DNA of 64,000 nucleotides. It comes from Caballeronia catudaia (GTDB lineage Bacteria > Pseudomonadota > Gammaproteobacteria > Burkholderiales > Burkholderiaceae). Within the stretch, counting starts at the first letter, position 1. Each line of letters opens with the position of its first letter. The notes below the pieces were generated by a model. It was not told the DNA's origin. It made no database searches and was given only the letters and a program-made list of their open reading frames with translations. The DNA lies in the NCBI RefSeq assembly GCF_001544755.2, contig NZ_FCOF02000010.1, forward strand, positions 1 through 64,000, given 5' to 3'. The position numbers and the translations under genes were made by a program. Below are positions 48,419 to 57,871 of the stretch, piece by piece.

Positions 48419-49432
48419 ATGGATCTGGACCAGATTGTCGCCGACGCGAAAAGCGCCTTTGAACACGCCGCCGATACCACCACGCTCGAAAACGAGAAGG
48501 CGCGGTTTCTCGGCAAGTCCGGCGCGCTGACCGAATTGCTGAAGGGATTGGGCAAGCTCGATCCGGAAGCGAAGAAGACCGAGGGCGCGCGCATCAATCA
48601 GGCGAAGCAACAGGTCGAGGGTGCGCTCAACGCGCGCCGTCAGGCACTCGCCGATGCGCTCCTGAACCAGCGTCTCGCGGCCGAAGCCATCGACGTCACG
48701 CTGCCCGGACGCGGCGCGGGCGCCGGCACGCTGCACCCGGTCATGCGCACGTGGGAGCGCGTCGAGCAGATCTTCGGCACGATCGGCTTCGACGTGGCGG
48801 ACGGCCCTGAAATCGAGACCGACTGGTACAACTTCACCGCGTTGAACAGCCCCGAGAACCATCCGGCGCGCTCGATGCAGGACACGTTCTACGTCGACGG
48901 CAAGGACGCCGATGGCCGACCGCTGCTGCTTCGCACGCACACGAGCCCCATGCAGGTGCGCTACGCGCGCATGAACAAGCCGCCGATCAAGGTTATCGTG
49001 CCGGGCCGCACGTATCGTGTGGACAGCGACGCCACGCATTCGCCGATGTTCAATCAGGTCGAAGGTTTGTGGATCGAAGAGAACATCAGCTTTGCCGATC
49101 TCAAGGGCGTCTATACCGATTTCCTCAAGAAGTTTTTCGAGCGCGACGACATTCTCGTGCGCTTCCGTCCGTCGTATTTTCCGTTCACGGAGCCGTCCGC
49201 CGAAATCGACATGATGTTCGAGCACGGCAAGAACGCGGGCAAATGGCTGGAGATTTCCGGTTCCGGCCAGGTGCATCCGACCGTCATCCGCAACATGGGC
49301 CTCGATCCGGAGCGCTACGTCGGCTTCGCGTTCGGCAGCGGCCTCGAACGTCTGACGATGCTGCGCTATGGCGTGCAGGACTTGCGTCTGTTCTTCGAGA
49401 ACGACCTGCGCTTTCTGCGCCAGTTCGCCTGA
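48419..49432 (+). CDS. pheS: Phenylalanyl-tRNA synthetase, alpha subunit
   Basis: A 337-residue class II catalytic subunit. An N-terminal coiled coil (about 1-90) binds tRNA, and the catalytic core has [14 protein letters not shown] and the motif 3 stretch [19 protein letters not shown]. The start is the ATG at 48419, with GGGA before it; ATG at 48410 would add three residues. It forms an alpha2-beta2 enzyme with pheT. The conserved Ala and Gly around FAFGSG shape the Phe pocket. Confidence 0.96.
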   Translation: MDLDQIVADAKSAFEHAADTTTLENEKARFLGKSGALTELLKGLGKLDPEAKKTEGARINQAKQQVEGALNARRQALADALLNQRLAAEAIDVTLPGRGAGAGTLHPVMRTWERVEQIFGTIGFDVADGPEIETDWYNFTALNSPENHPARSMQDTFYVDGKDADGRPLLLRTHTSPMQVRYARMNKPPIKVIVPGRTYRVDSDATHSPMFNQVEGLWIEENISFADLKGVYTDFLKKFFERDDILVRFRPSYFPFTEPSAEIDMMFEHGKNAGKWLEISGSGQVHPTVIRNMGLDPERYVGFAFGSGLERLTMLRYGVQDLRLFFENDLRFLRQFA

Positions 49433-49499
49433 AGCCCGCGGTGTTCGGCGTTCAAGAGAACCCCGAACGAGACTCCAAACACATCGAACGTAGACACAC

Positions 49500-51932
49500 A
49501 TGCAATTCCCAGAATCCTGGCTCCGCAGTTTCGTCGATCCCAAGCTCTCCACCGACGAACTCGCGCACGCGCTGACGATGGCCGGTCTTGAAGTCGAAGA
49601 CCTGCGTCGGGTCGCGCCGCCGACCGCGAATATCGTCGTCGGGCAGGTGCTCGAAGTGGCGAAGCACCCGAACGCCGACAAGCTCAATGTCTGTCAGGTC
49701 GATGCCGGCACGGGCGAAACGTTGAACATCGTGTGCGGCGCGCCCAATGTGTCGCCGGGCATCAAGGTGCCGGTCGCGCTCATCGGCGCGGAACTGCCGC
49801 CGGCCGAAGCGGGCGGCGCGCCGTTCGTCATCAAGCCGACGAAGCTGCGCGGCGTCGATAGCCAAGGCATGTTGTGCTCGGCGCGCGAGCTCAAGCTGTC
49901 GGAAGATCACAGCGGCTTGCTGATTCTGTCGGCGGATGCGAAGGTCGGCCAGGACATCCGCGAGGCGCTCAATCTCGATGACACCGTCTTCGAAATCAAG
50001 CTCACGCCGAACAAGGCGGATTGCCTGTCGGTGTTCGGCGTCGCGCGCGAGACGGCGGCGATCACCGGTGCGCCGTTGCAGCCGCTGGACATGCCCGCGG
50101 TCGAAACGAAGCTCGATGAAAAGCTGCCGGTCAAGGTGCTCGCGCCCGATCTGTGCGGCCGCTTCTCGGGCCGCGTGATCCGCGGTGTGAACGCGCACGC
50201 GAAGACGCCGCAATGGATGGTCGAGCGTCTCGAGCGCTCGGGCCAGCGCAGCATTTCCGCGCTCGTCGACATCTCCAACTACGTGATGCTCGAACTCGGC
50301 CGTCCGACGCACGTGTTCGACCTGGACAAGATCCACGGCGCGATCGAAGTGCGCTGGGGCAGGAAGGGCGAGTCGCTCAAGCTGCTCAATGGCAACACCG
50401 TCGAGCTCGACGAAACCGTCGGCGTGATCGCGGACGATCGTCACGTCGAAAGTCTCGCGGGCATCATGGGCGGCGACAGCACGGCCGTCGCGCTCGACAC
50501 GACCAACATCTATCTGGAAGCCGCGTTCTGGTGGCCGGACGCGATCCGCGGCCGCGCGCGCAAGTACAACTTTTCGACCGATGCCGCGCATCGCTTCGAG
50601 CGTGGCGTCGATTATTCGACCACCGTCGAGCATATCGAGCGCATCTCGCGCCTGATTCTCGACATCTGCGGCGGCGAGGCCGGTCCTGTCGACGATCAGA
50701 TCGTCAATGTGCCCGAGCGCAATCCGGTGTCGATGCGCGTGTCGCGCGCGCATCGCATCATCGGTGTGGAGATCGGTGCAGAAGAGATCGCGCAGATCTT
50801 CACGCGCCTGAACCTCGCGTTCGAGCGCGACGGCGACACCTTCAAGGTCACGCCGCCGCCGTATCGCTTCGATATCGAGATCGAGGAAGACCTGATCGAA
50901 GAGGTCGCGCGCATTTACGGCTTCGAGAAGATTCCTGCACGTCCGCCGGTTGCGCGCAGCGAAATGCGCGCCACGAACGAGACGAAGCGTTCGATCCACA
51001 CGCTGCGCCACGCGGTGGCCGCGCGCGACTATTCGGAGACGGTGAACTTCAGTTTCGTCGATGCCGATTGGGAGAAGGACTTCGCCGGCAACGACACCCC
51101 GATCAAGCTGCTGAACCCGATCGCGAGCCAACTCTCGGTCATGCGCACGACCACGTTCGGCAGCCTTATCGAAGTGCTGCGCCATAACCTGAACCGCCGC
51201 GCAGAGCGCATTCGCGTGTTCGAGGCGGGGCGCGTGTTTCATCGCGATCCAGCCGTGAAGGCGGGCGAACTGGCGGTCGAAGGTTTCGCACAGCCGAAGA
51301 TGATCGGCGGCCTTGCCTACGGCCCGGCGCTTGAGGAGCAGTGGGGTGCGGCGTCGCGCAACGTCGACTTCTTCGACGTGAAGGGCGATGTCGAGGCACT
51401 CTTCGCGCCGGTCGCGCCGCGCTTCGTGAAGGCCGGGCATCCGGCGCTGCATCCGGGACGCAGCGCGCGTATCGAAGTGGCGGGGCGCGCGGTCGGCTGG
51501 ATCGGCGAACTGCATCCACGCTGGCTGCAGAAATACGACCTGCCGAATGCGCCGATCCTCTTCGAAATCGAAGCTGATGCGCTGATGGAACGCGCGTTGC
51601 CCGCGCCGTCCGAAGTATCGAAATTCCCGCCGGTGCGGCGAGATATCGCGATTGTCGTGGATCAACACGTGCCCGTTCAGGCGCTCCTCGACGAGCTCGA
51701 AAACGCTCGCTCGGAGACCGCTTGCAGACACGTCACGAGGGTTGCGCTTTTCGATGAATTTCGTCCAAAATCAAATACTTCCGGTGGCTTGGGAGCGCAC
51801 GAGAAAAGTCTTGCCTTCCGTGTAACGTTGCAAGATACTGGCGGCACGCTTCAGGACGAAACGGTCGATACGGCCATCAAAACACTGGTGGATCGCCTGG
51901 CTCGAGTACACGGCGCGCGGTTGCGCGGATAG
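49500..51932 (+). CDS. pheT: Phenylalanyl-tRNA synthetase, beta subunit
   Basis: An 810-residue subunit with the expected domains: tRNA-binding OB fold at about 40-150 ([25 protein letters not shown]), B3/B4 editing domain at about 210-390 ([21 protein letters not shown]), B5 at about 405-480, the catalytic-like core, and a C-terminal anticodon-binding ferredoxin fold ([13 protein letters not shown]). It recognises tRNA-Phe and removes mischarged tyrosine. It lies 67 bases behind pheS; ihfA follows after 63 bases. Confidence 0.97.
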   Translation: MQFPESWLRSFVDPKLSTDELAHALTMAGLEVEDLRRVAPPTANIVVGQVLEVAKHPNADKLNVCQVDAGTGETLNIVCGAPNVSPGIKVPVALIGAELPPAEAGGAPFVIKPTKLRGVDSQGMLCSARELKLSEDHSGLLILSADAKVGQDIREALNLDDTVFEIKLTPNKADCLSVFGVARETAAITGAPLQPLDMPAVETKLDEKLPVKVLAPDLCGRFSGRVIRGVNAHAKTPQWMVERLERSGQRSISALVDISNYVMLELGRPTHVFDLDKIHGAIEVRWGRKGESLKLLNGNTVELDETVGVIADDRHVESLAGIMGGDSTAVALDTTNIYLEAAFWWPDAIRGRARKYNFSTDAAHRFERGVDYSTTVEHIERISRLILDICGGEAGPVDDQIVNVPERNPVSMRVSRAHRIIGVEIGAEEIAQIFTRLNLAFERDGDTFKVTPPPYRFDIEIEEDLIEEVARIYGFEKIPARPPVARSEMRATNETKRSIHTLRHAVAARDYSETVNFSFVDADWEKDFAGNDTPIKLLNPIASQLSVMRTTTFGSLIEVLRHNLNRRAERIRVFEAGRVFHRDPAVKAGELAVEGFAQPKMIGGLAYGPALEEQWGAASRNVDFFDVKGDVEALFAPVAPRFVKAGHPALHPGRSARIEVAGRAVGWIGELHPRWLQKYDLPNAPILFEIEADALMERALPAPSEVSKFPPVRRDIAIVVDQHVPVQALLDELENARSETACRHVTRVALFDEFRPKSNTSGGLGAHEKSLAFRVTLQDTGGTLQDETVDTAIKTLVDRLARVHGARLRG

Positions 51933-51995
51933 CCTGCAGTTGGCCCGTCCGTTTCAACCGCCAAGTCTCAAACTGGCAAGCGCCGTCTTACCGAT

Positions 51996-52400
51996 ATGAA
52001 CCAAATGAACTCGAGTGATTTCGAAGCCCTTCTTTCGGCGCAGCGTAGCGCCATGACCCGAGATACCCAGACCTCGAGCGCACCCGGCGACACGCCCACG
52101 CTCACCAAAGCCGAGCTGGCTGAGATGCTGTTCGACCAGGTTGGTCTGAACAAGCGCGAAGCCAAGGACATGGTCGAAGCCTTCTTCGAAGTCATCCGCG
52201 ATGCGCTGGAGAGCGGCGAGAGCGTCAAGCTGTCCGGTTTCGGCAATTTCCAGTTGCGCGACAAGCCTCAACGTCCGGGCCGCAATCCGAAGACGGGCGA
52301 GGCCATTCCTATCGCCGCGCGGCGGGTCGTCACGTTTCACGCAAGTCAGAAGCTGAAGGCGCTGGTCGAAACGGGCGCGGAGACGGATCTCACTCGCTGA
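51996..52400 (+). CDS. ihfA: Integration host factor, alpha subunit
   Basis: A 134-residue HU/IHF-family protein. The core (about 36-125) has [28 protein letters not shown] and the DNA-bending arm with [19 protein letters not shown]. It is longer at the N-terminus than the 99 residues of Escherichia coli IHF-alpha; the extension of about 35 residues is Ser/Thr-rich and, from memory, usual in Burkholderia. IHF bends DNA at specific sites. The gene keeps its ancestral place after pheT. Confidence 0.95.
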   Translation: MNQMNSSDFEALLSAQRSAMTRDTQTSSAPGDTPTLTKAELAEMLFDQVGLNKREAKDMVEAFFEVIRDALESGESVKLSGFGNFQLRDKPQRPGRNPKTGEAIPIAARRVVTFHASQKLKALVETGAETDLTR

Positions 52401-52489
52401 TCTCGCCTCGGCGCGTAGACGTCCGCGCGCCACGCTCTTTTGCCCACCGCGCTTCAATCGACATCACTTATAACGATGGTTGATCGACG

Positions 52490-52870
52490 ATGGAAAAAGT
52501 CGTCTTGCCTCCGATCCCCGCCAAGCGTTACTTCACGATTGGCGAAGTCAGCGAGTTGTGCGGCGTCAAGCCTCACGTGCTGCGCTATTGGGAGCAGGAG
52601 TTCACGCAGCTGAGACCGGTCAAGCGGCGCGGCAATCGTCGCTACTATCAGCACCACGAAGTCTTGCTGATCCGGCGCATCCGCGAGTTGCTCTATGAAC
52701 AAGGCTTCACGATCAACGGCGCGCGCAACCGGCTCGATTCCCAAGGGCGCGCGAATGGCGACGAGGCCGAGATAGCCGAAGCGCAAGGTTCGGCGCAAGC
52801 GCAGCCGGGCGTCGATGTCGATCAGTTGCGCAAGGAAATTCTTCAGGTGATCGACTTGCTGGGCCGATGA
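52490..52870 (+). CDS. MerR-family regulator next to ihfA
   Basis: A 126-residue MerR-type protein with RYFTIGEVSELCGVKPHVLRYWEQEFTQLRPVKRRGNRRYY at 13-53, the winged helix-turn-helix, followed by a helix and a variable tail without metal-binding cysteines. It is the small MerR protein typically found directly after ihfA in beta- and gamma-proteobacteria. Its target is not known. A hairpin terminator follows 23 bases after the stop. Confidence 0.92.
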   Translation: MEKVVLPPIPAKRYFTIGEVSELCGVKPHVLRYWEQEFTQLRPVKRRGNRRYYQHHEVLLIRRIRELLYEQGFTINGARNRLDSQGRANGDEAEIAEAQGSAQAQPGVDVDQLRKEILQVIDLLGR

Positions 52871-52893
52871 GCGCCTCGATCATCCACGCTACG

Positions 52894-52920
52894 ATGCCGC
52901 GATTCGTCGCGGCATTTTTT
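52894..52920 (+). terminator. Terminator of the pheST-ihfA-merR unit
   Basis: ATGCCGCGA and TCGCGGCAT pair perfectly around a TTCG loop and are followed by six T residues. Confidence 0.85.
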
Positions 52921-52973
52921 CGTCCCGATGATGCGCGGTACTGTGTCTGCAAGCGCAGTCGTTGCCTGCGGTT

Positions 52974-53330
52974 TCAATACTCGATGGCAGAGCGGATGCG
53001 CTTTTTCGAGCGGACTGCCGCCTGAGAATGGCGATCGGGCATCGTGATGTTGATCGACCAATAGACGATGCTCGGCCCGACGCCCCAGGGCGGATAGATA
53101 CGCCAGTCGCCGGCGCCGTGATGGAAGAAATAAAGCGCGAATACGCCGCCCGGCTTCGGCGCGCTCACGCACACGTAGCGGCTGCCGCCAGGATAGATAC
53201 GCCCGAAACGGGTGACGCGCGCACGGCTTGCCGGATCGAACCATCTCGCGACTTCAGTGCGCAAGGCAGATGAGGTTCGATCGCTTTGGATGCGCCGCGG
53301 TTGCGCGAGCGCGGAAACAGACAGAGGCAT
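52974..53330 (-). CDS. Conserved-looking hypothetical protein, 118 residues
   Basis: A soluble, Arg-rich protein beginning MPLSVSALAQPRR, with a distinct aromatic region WFDPASRARVTRFGRIYPGG and FFHHGAGDWRIYPPWGVGP. I do not recognise the family. No true signal peptide is seen, though SVSALAQ is mildly hydrophobic. The start at 53330 has AAGGA ten bases ahead; the frame is open to 53387. It is convergent with the MerR gene and stands alone. The regular codon use and aromatic-rich central block argue for a real gene. Confidence 0.6.
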   Translation of the reverse strand: MPLSVSALAQPRRIQSDRTSSALRTEVARWFDPASRARVTRFGRIYPGGSRYVCVSAPKPGGVFALYFFHHGAGDWRIYPPWGVGPSIVYWSINITMPDRHSQAAVRSKKRIRSAIEY

Positions 53331-53437
53331 GAGGCGCCGTTCCTTACGTGTCACCTGAAGACTAGGCCTTAAATCACTGACACACAAGCATTTTTTCAGA
53401 ATTAAAGTCTGATCAAAAACGGCGCCGCGCGGGCCTC

Positions 53438-53692
53438 CTAGATGCTCAAGCCCATCATCGCGGTGGTGTTCGTTACGGCTTCGTCCTGGGCGCGCACCTT
53501 GAGCATCGCGTCGGCCAGGCGGTAGTAGAGTTGGGCGCGCTCTTCCAGCAGCGTGGACGATGCATCGTACGGCAAGGCTTCGTCGGCCATGTCGCCTGCC
53601 AGCGCCTGGCCTGCGAAATAGTCTCGCAGTGACATGCCATAGTTGCTGTTGCCGGGAAATGCGCGTGGGTTGTTGAGCTTGTTATACGCCAT
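53438..53692 (-). CDS. Small phage-type hypothetical protein, 84 residues
   Basis: A short soluble protein. [21 protein letters not shown] recurs, from memory, in small proteins annotated as phage-related or unknown in many proteobacteria; the rest ([19 protein letters not shown]) is helical. It lies 47 bases beyond the tRNA-Pro terminator on the same strand, a common location for integrated elements, but there is no integrase or other phage gene nearby. It may be a leftover of an element or an independent small gene. Function unknown. Confidence 0.6.
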   Translation of the reverse strand: MAYNKLNNPRAFPGNSNYGMSLRDYFAGQALAGDMADEALPYDASSTLLEERAQLYYRLADAMLKVRAQDEAVTNTTAMMGLSI

Positions 53693-53741
53693 TGTTTTTG
53701 CTCGCCATGTTCAGTACGACGGCCGGGATGGGCCAATGAAA

Positions 53742-53773
53742 AAAGGCTCTCCGGCAGAAGCCGGAGAGCCTTT
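53742..53773 (-). terminator. Terminator of the tRNA-Pro gene
   Basis: AAAGGCTCTCCGG and CCGGAGAGCCTTT form a perfect 13-bp stem around CAGAAG; on the minus strand it is followed by T residues. It lies seven bases behind the tRNA end. Confidence 0.88.
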
Positions 53774-53779
53774 GATTTC

Positions 53780-53856
<77 letters not shown>

Positions 53857-53931
53857 AAAGAGCGAAATTATATCAGAGAGAAACGAATAGTAGAACTGCT
53901 TCGATGCATATCGCGATTGAACTCGACACAT

Positions 53932-54348
53932 TCACTCGCGGGGCGTGAGCGCATCCATCCCGACCGGAACGAGGCGACGTTTCGTCCTGCGCCAGACATT
54001 GACCCGGTCACCGATCCTCGTGCGCTCGTGCGCGAACCGCTGACGCCTGCGGAACCGCCAGGCCAGCAGCAGCGCTATCGCGCATGGGATCACATACGCC
54101 AGGATGCGCTCGCTCCACGCGGTCCGCGATCCGAAGGTGTCGTACTGCGTGCGCTCATGGAAGTGCGCGGACGCGAAGATGATCGTCAACGCGAAATCCA
54201 GCAGCATCGCGGCGGTGCACAGGACGAGAAAGAGCAGTGCGCCGTTCCACGTCAACGAAGCCCGACTCGCGTTCAGTGTGTGGCAAATGAAAAGCGCCAC
54301 GCCCAGCAAAGCCAGATTGAATGCCAGGGGAAGCCAGGGAAAATCCAT
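53932..54348 (-). CDS. Hypothetical membrane protein, 138 residues
   Basis: Three membrane segments are seen, at about residues 5-25, 34-58 and 84-101, followed by a very basic cytoplasmic tail (WRFRRRQRFAHERTRIGDR). I do not recognise a family. The ATG at 54348 has no good ribosome-binding site. An overlapping minus-strand frame at 54155-54406 looks less protein-like. The gene lies between tRNA-Pro and a LysR gene, both on the same strand. It is likely real because of the clear membrane pattern. Confidence 0.55.
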   Translation of the reverse strand: MDFPWLPLAFNLALLGVALFICHTLNASRASLTWNGALLFLVLCTAAMLLDFALTIIFASAHFHERTQYDTFGSRTAWSERILAYVIPCAIALLLAWRFRRRQRFAHERTRIGDRVNVWRRTKRRLVPVGMDALTPRE

Positions 54349-54490
54349 ATCGCGCGTGCCTCGCGTGCGGGTAACAGGAACGAGCCCGGCGGTGCGAAGT
54401 TGACATTTTTTGTCATGTCCCCAGCGTCCGTTCCGAAAGCGGCGCGATCATGACACGCGGAAAACGACGCCAGAATAAGAGTATTCCTAA

Positions 54491-55381
54491 TCATGTTCGC
54501 CGATCGGCAAGCGACTCCGACAGGAAATCAATAAACGTCCGCACCTTCGTCGTCATGTATTTGCGGCTCGTGTACACCGCGTAGACGGATGGTGCGAACG
54601 CCGTGTAGTTCGGCAACACGCGCACGAGCGCGCCCGATGCCAGTTCGGGCTCGACGATCCAAGCCGGAAAATAGGCGAGCCCGAGCCCGGCGCGCACGAG
54701 CTGTAGCGCCATCGACGTATCGTTGGTTTTGAGCACGGCGTGATTCTTCACGATGAACGCGCCGTCCGGACCTGTCAGCGTCACCGAATCGATGTTCGTG
54801 TAGGTCGGCAGGACCAAGCGATGCCGCGCGACATCGTCCGGATGACGCAGCCGGCCGTGCCGTTCCAGATACGCGGTCGAGCCCGCAAGCACGAAGGGCA
54901 TCGTGCATAAAGGCCGCACGATCAGCGAAGGCGATGGCTCGGACGTCGCGCGTATCGCCATGTCGTAGCCTTCCTCGACAAGATCGACGAAACGGTTTTC
55001 CAGCCGCAGATCGACGAGCACGCCGGGATAGCGCGCCTGATACGCGACGAGCAGATCCGCGAACTTGCGGTTGGCGAACCAGCCTGGCGCGGTCACTTTC
55101 AGCACGCCCTGCGGTTGCGCCGTCTGCACGCCGACAGCGGCTTGCGCGGCCTGCAGGATATCGAGTGCCTCGCTGCACTGTTCGTAGTACACGCTGCCGG
55201 CTTCCGTGAGGCTCAGATGGCGCGTCGTGCGGTTCAGCAGGCGCACGCCCAACTGGCGTTCGAGATTGGCGACGTGCTTGCTCGTCATCGCGGTCGAGAT
55301 GTCGAGCCGCTCGGCGGCCTTGACGAAGCTGCCAGCCTCGACGACTTCCCGAAACACGCGCAAGCTGGTCAGAGCGTCCAT
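54491..55381 (-). CDS. LysR-family transcription regulator
   Basis: A 296-residue LysR protein with the DNA-binding part at 1-60 (LRVFREVVEAGSFVKAAERLDISTAMTSKHVANLERQLGVRLLNRTTR) and the co-inducer domain behind. The ATG at 55381 is chosen over 55390 because AGGAA is then at a usable distance. It is divergent from a DoxX gene, with an inverted repeat in the 106-base gap, so it probably controls that gene. It belongs to the CrgA/DmlR-like group by its NRTTRHLSLTEAG stretch. Confidence 0.9.
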   Translation of the reverse strand: MDALTSLRVFREVVEAGSFVKAAERLDISTAMTSKHVANLERQLGVRLLNRTTRHLSLTEAGSVYYEQCSEALDILQAAQAAVGVQTAQPQGVLKVTAPGWFANRKFADLLVAYQARYPGVLVDLRLENRFVDLVEEGYDMAIRATSEPSPSLIVRPLCTMPFVLAGSTAYLERHGRLRHPDDVARHRLVLPTYTNIDSVTLTGPDGAFIVKNHAVLKTNDTSMALQLVRAGLGLAYFPAWIVEPELASGALVRVLPNYTAFAPSVYAVYTSRKYMTTKVRTFIDFLSESLADRRT

Positions 55382-55410
55382 CGCGATCATTTCCTGTCTG
55401 GAAACAAAAC

Positions 55411-55422
55411 GCTAATGTTAGC
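55411..55422. promoter_or_regulatory. Inverted repeat in the LysR-DoxX gap
   Basis: GCTAA and TTAGC flank two bases, midway between the two divergent starts, and CCTGTC (55393-55398) and GACAGG (55433-55438) form a wider outer pair. It is a candidate operator for the adjacent LysR protein. Confidence 0.4.
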
Positions 55423-55487
55423 TGGATTTATCGACAGGCGATGTCTGCTTAGACTAGCCGCAGTCCACTTTCAGAGGAGGGTTTGCA

Positions 55488-55901
55488 ATGTCCACCGAAC
55501 TCCGTTCCGCGTCCGCCGGCGCGCCCGCGCTCGCCGGCTACGCCCACGCGCTGCTGCGCATCGTCGCGTCGTATATCGTGCTCACGCATGCGAGCGCGAA
55601 GCTCTTCCATGTGCCGCACATCGCGATGTTCGACGGCCTGCCGCTCGTCTCGCTGCTCGGCGCGGCGGGCATCATCGAACTAGTCGGAGGCGTGCTCGTG
55701 CTGATCGGTTTGTTCACGCGCGCGGCGGCGTTCGTGCTGTCGGGCGAACTGGCGTTCGCGTATTTCATCGGTCACGCGCCGAAAGGCAATTTCCTCCTGC
55801 CGCTGCTGAATTCGGGCGAGCCGGCTGTGCTGCTCTCGTTCATTTATCTGTTCATCGCGGCGGCGGGGCCGGGCGCGTGGAGCATCGACGCCCGACGTTG
55901 A
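55488..55901 (+). CDS. DoxX family membrane protein
   Basis: A 137-residue protein with about four membrane segments and the DoxX pattern: RIVASYIVLTHASAKLFHVP, LLGAAGIIELVGGVLVLIGLFTR, FAYFIGHAPKGNFLLPLLNSGE and a final hydrophobic stretch. GAGGAGGG seven bases before the ATG is a very strong ribosome-binding site. DoxX proteins are linked to redox and thiol stress responses; the exact role is not known. It is divergent from the LysR gene and convergent with a second LysR gene. Confidence 0.9.
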   Translation: MSTELRSASAGAPALAGYAHALLRIVASYIVLTHASAKLFHVPHIAMFDGLPLVSLLGAAGIIELVGGVLVLIGLFTRAAAFVLSGELAFAYFIGHAPKGNFLLPLLNSGEPAVLLSFIYLFIAAAGPGAWSIDARR

Positions 55902-55915
55902 CGCTCGGTTGACGC

Positions 55916-56839
55916 TCATTTCGGCCACTCGTCCAGCTCGTCGTTGAACAGCGATGCGACGATGCCGCGCAGCCACATCGTGCGCGCGTCGTTGTGAAAC
56001 TTGCGATGCCAGTGCTGCTTCAGATCGAAGCGCGGCAGCGGAAGCGGCGGCTCGGCGAGCGTGATCGACGCATGCTCGGCGACGTACGCGAAGCCGATCG
56101 CATGCGGCACCGTCGCGATGAGATCGGTGCGAGACAGGATGAACGGCAAGCTCATGAAATGCGGCGTTTCGAGCACGGCGCGGCGCCGCACGCGCTCCTT
56201 GTCGAGATGGTTCTCCAGAATCTCCTGGCTGCGGCCTTCCGCGCGCACGACCGCGTGGCCGCATGCGAGAAAGCGTTCGAGCGTGAGCGGCTCGTTCGCG
56301 AACGGATGATCGCGCCGCATCAGACAGATGAAGCGGTGCGAGAACAGCCGCTGCTGAAAGAAGTTGTTGCCGCGCAGGTCGGGAAAGTAGCCGACTGCGA
56401 GGTCGATCTCGCCCGCTTCGAGCCCGCGTTCCACGTCGCCGTGCGATGCCGACACCGAGCGCAGATTCGCGCCTGGCGCGTGTTTGGCGAACGCCTGCAA
56501 GAGCCGCGGCAGAAACACGATCTCGCCGACATCGGATAGCGCGATCGAAAACGTATCCGAGCTCGACGACGGATCGAAGTGCTGGCGGTCGAGCAGGCCG
56601 CGCTCGATGCGCGCGAGCGCCTCGCGTGCCGCGGGCACGAGCGCGATGGTGCGCGGCGTCGGCTCCATGCCGCGCGAGGTGCGCACGAAAAGCGGATCGT
56701 TGAAGTATTCGCGCAGGCGCGCGAGTGCCGTCGAGACGCGCGGCTGGCTCACGCCGAGACGCTCGGCGGCGCGGCTCACGTTGCGCGTCTCGTCGATCGC
56801 GACGAGGTACGGAATCAGGTTGAGATCGAGATCGGTCAT
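55916..56839 (-). CDS. LysR-family transcription regulator, NodD/NahR-like group
   Basis: A 307-residue LysR protein. It starts MTDLDLNLIPYLVAIDETRNVSRAAERLGVSQPRVSTALARLR, and FNDPLFVRTSRGMEPTPRT marks the NodD/NahR/LinR-like group, whose members often respond to aromatic compounds. It lies 36 bases downstream of pcaR on the same strand, so it may be read from the pcaR promoter. Its place beside the pca cluster makes control of aromatic catabolism plausible but not shown. It is not clearly PcaQ. Confidence 0.9.
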   Translation of the reverse strand: MTDLDLNLIPYLVAIDETRNVSRAAERLGVSQPRVSTALARLREYFNDPLFVRTSRGMEPTPRTIALVPAAREALARIERGLLDRQHFDPSSSSDTFSIALSDVGEIVFLPRLLQAFAKHAPGANLRSVSASHGDVERGLEAGEIDLAVGYFPDLRGNNFFQQRLFSHRFICLMRRDHPFANEPLTLERFLACGHAVVRAEGRSQEILENHLDKERVRRRAVLETPHFMSLPFILSRTDLIATVPHAIGFAYVAEHASITLAEPPLPLPRFDLKQHWHRKFHNDARTMWLRGIVASLFNDELDEWPK

Positions 56840-56875
56840 AACGAACCTTCGGGTTCCTCGCGCGTCAGTGCCATG

Positions 56876-57691
56876 TCATCCTCGCCGCGCCACCATCTCC
56901 GACACGCGCTGCGCCGCGTCCAGGAGCGGTTCCAGAAACGCTTTCACCATTTGCTTCGCGTTCTTTCGCTGCGCGTTGCCGCTGATATTGAGCGCGGCGA
57001 TCACGCGGCCTTGCCGGTCGCGGATCGGCGCGGACATCGAAATCAGGCCTTCCTCCAGTTCCTGATCGACGATCGCCCAGCCTTGTCTGCGCACGACGGC
57101 GATCGCTTCCTCGAGCGCTGCTTTATCGACGATGGTGCGCGGCGTGCGCGCGACGAGCGAACTCGCATCGAGCGCTTCATCGAGGCGCGTTTCGTCGAGG
57201 GCGGCGAGCAGCACGCGGCCCATCGAGGTGCAGAACGCAGGCAGGCGGCTGCCGATCGACAGATTCTGCGTGATGATCTTATGCGTCGGCACGCGCAGGA
57301 CGTAAACGATTTCCGCGCCGTTCAGCACCGCCGCCGAGCAGCTCTCGTGCACCTGTTCGACAAGATCCTCCATCACCGGCTCGGCGAGATTCCAGAAGGG
57401 CATCGACGTCAGATAGGCGAAGCCGAGATCGAGAATTTTCGGCGTCAGTTGGAAGAGGCGCCCGTCCGCTTCGACGTAGCCGAGCGCCTGCAACGTCAGA
57501 AGAATGCGGCGCGCGCCGGCGCGCGTGAGGCCCGTGGCCGTGGCGACATCGGTGAGCGTCTGCGCGGGGCGGTTCGCATCGAACGAGCGGATGACCGCGA
57601 GGCCGCGCGCGAACGACTGGACGTACGCATCGCCGGGACGCGACGGCGCGTCTTGCGGCTCGATATCGCTGGCGATAGATGAATTTTTCAT
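56876..57691 (-). CDS. pcaR: IclR-family regulator of the pca genes (PcaR/PobR-like)
   Basis: A 271-residue IclR protein with an N-terminal winged helix-turn-helix (about 25-85; LAVIRSFDANRPAQTLTDVATATGLTRAGARRILLTL) and an effector domain (about 100-265; LPAFCTSMGRVLLAAL). It is divergent from pcaIJ, the classic place for PcaR, which activates pca genes with beta-ketoadipate or cis,cis-muconate. The end QRVSEMVARR is as in PcaR. Candidate operators lie in the shared 180-base gap. The assignment to PcaR rests on family and context. Confidence 0.9.
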   Translation of the reverse strand: MKNSSIASDIEPQDAPSRPGDAYVQSFARGLAVIRSFDANRPAQTLTDVATATGLTRAGARRILLTLQALGYVEADGRLFQLTPKILDLGFAYLTSMPFWNLAEPVMEDLVEQVHESCSAAVLNGAEIVYVLRVPTHKIITQNLSIGSRLPAFCTSMGRVLLAALDETRLDEALDASSLVARTPRTIVDKAALEEAIAVVRRQGWAIVDQELEEGLISMSAPIRDRQGRVIAALNISGNAQRKNAKQMVKAFLEPLLDAAQRVSEMVARRG

Positions 57692-57740
57692 AGGCTTGAA
57701 TCAACACACCGGTGAAAACCCGTACTTCGACGTTGCTTCG

Positions 57741-57770
57741 TTGACACGACAACGAATGCGGGACTACCAT
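57741..57770 (+). promoter_or_regulatory. pcaI: Promoter of pcaIJ
   Basis: A perfect TTGACA at 57741-57746 and TACCAT at 57765-57770 are 18 bases apart, about 100 bases before pcaI. The -35 lies inside an inverted repeat, TTCGTTG and CAACGAA with six bases between (57737-57756). Confidence 0.6.
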
Positions 57771-57774
57771 GCCG

Positions 57775-57812
57775 ATGTTCGCTAAACGAATCCATGTTCG
57801 CATGACGAACAT
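57775..57812 (+). promoter_or_regulatory. Tandem operator-like palindromes before pcaI
   Basis: At 57794-57812 ATGTTCG and CGAACAT flank five bases as a perfect palindrome. Directly before it, at 57775-57793, a second copy reads ATGTTCG, five bases, CGAA. The two start 19 bases apart and lie over the expected transcription start. They are good candidates for PcaR (IclR) binding. Confidence 0.6.
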
Positions 57813-57871
57813 TTCAGCGCAAGTGCGCTGACGAGCAGGTAAACCCCAGTTCGAGACAGACAGGAACGGCA

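Noticed and set aside
49452-51731. 759-codon minus-strand frame over pheT
   Set aside because: Antisense of a certain gene, composition typical of reversed GC-rich codons.
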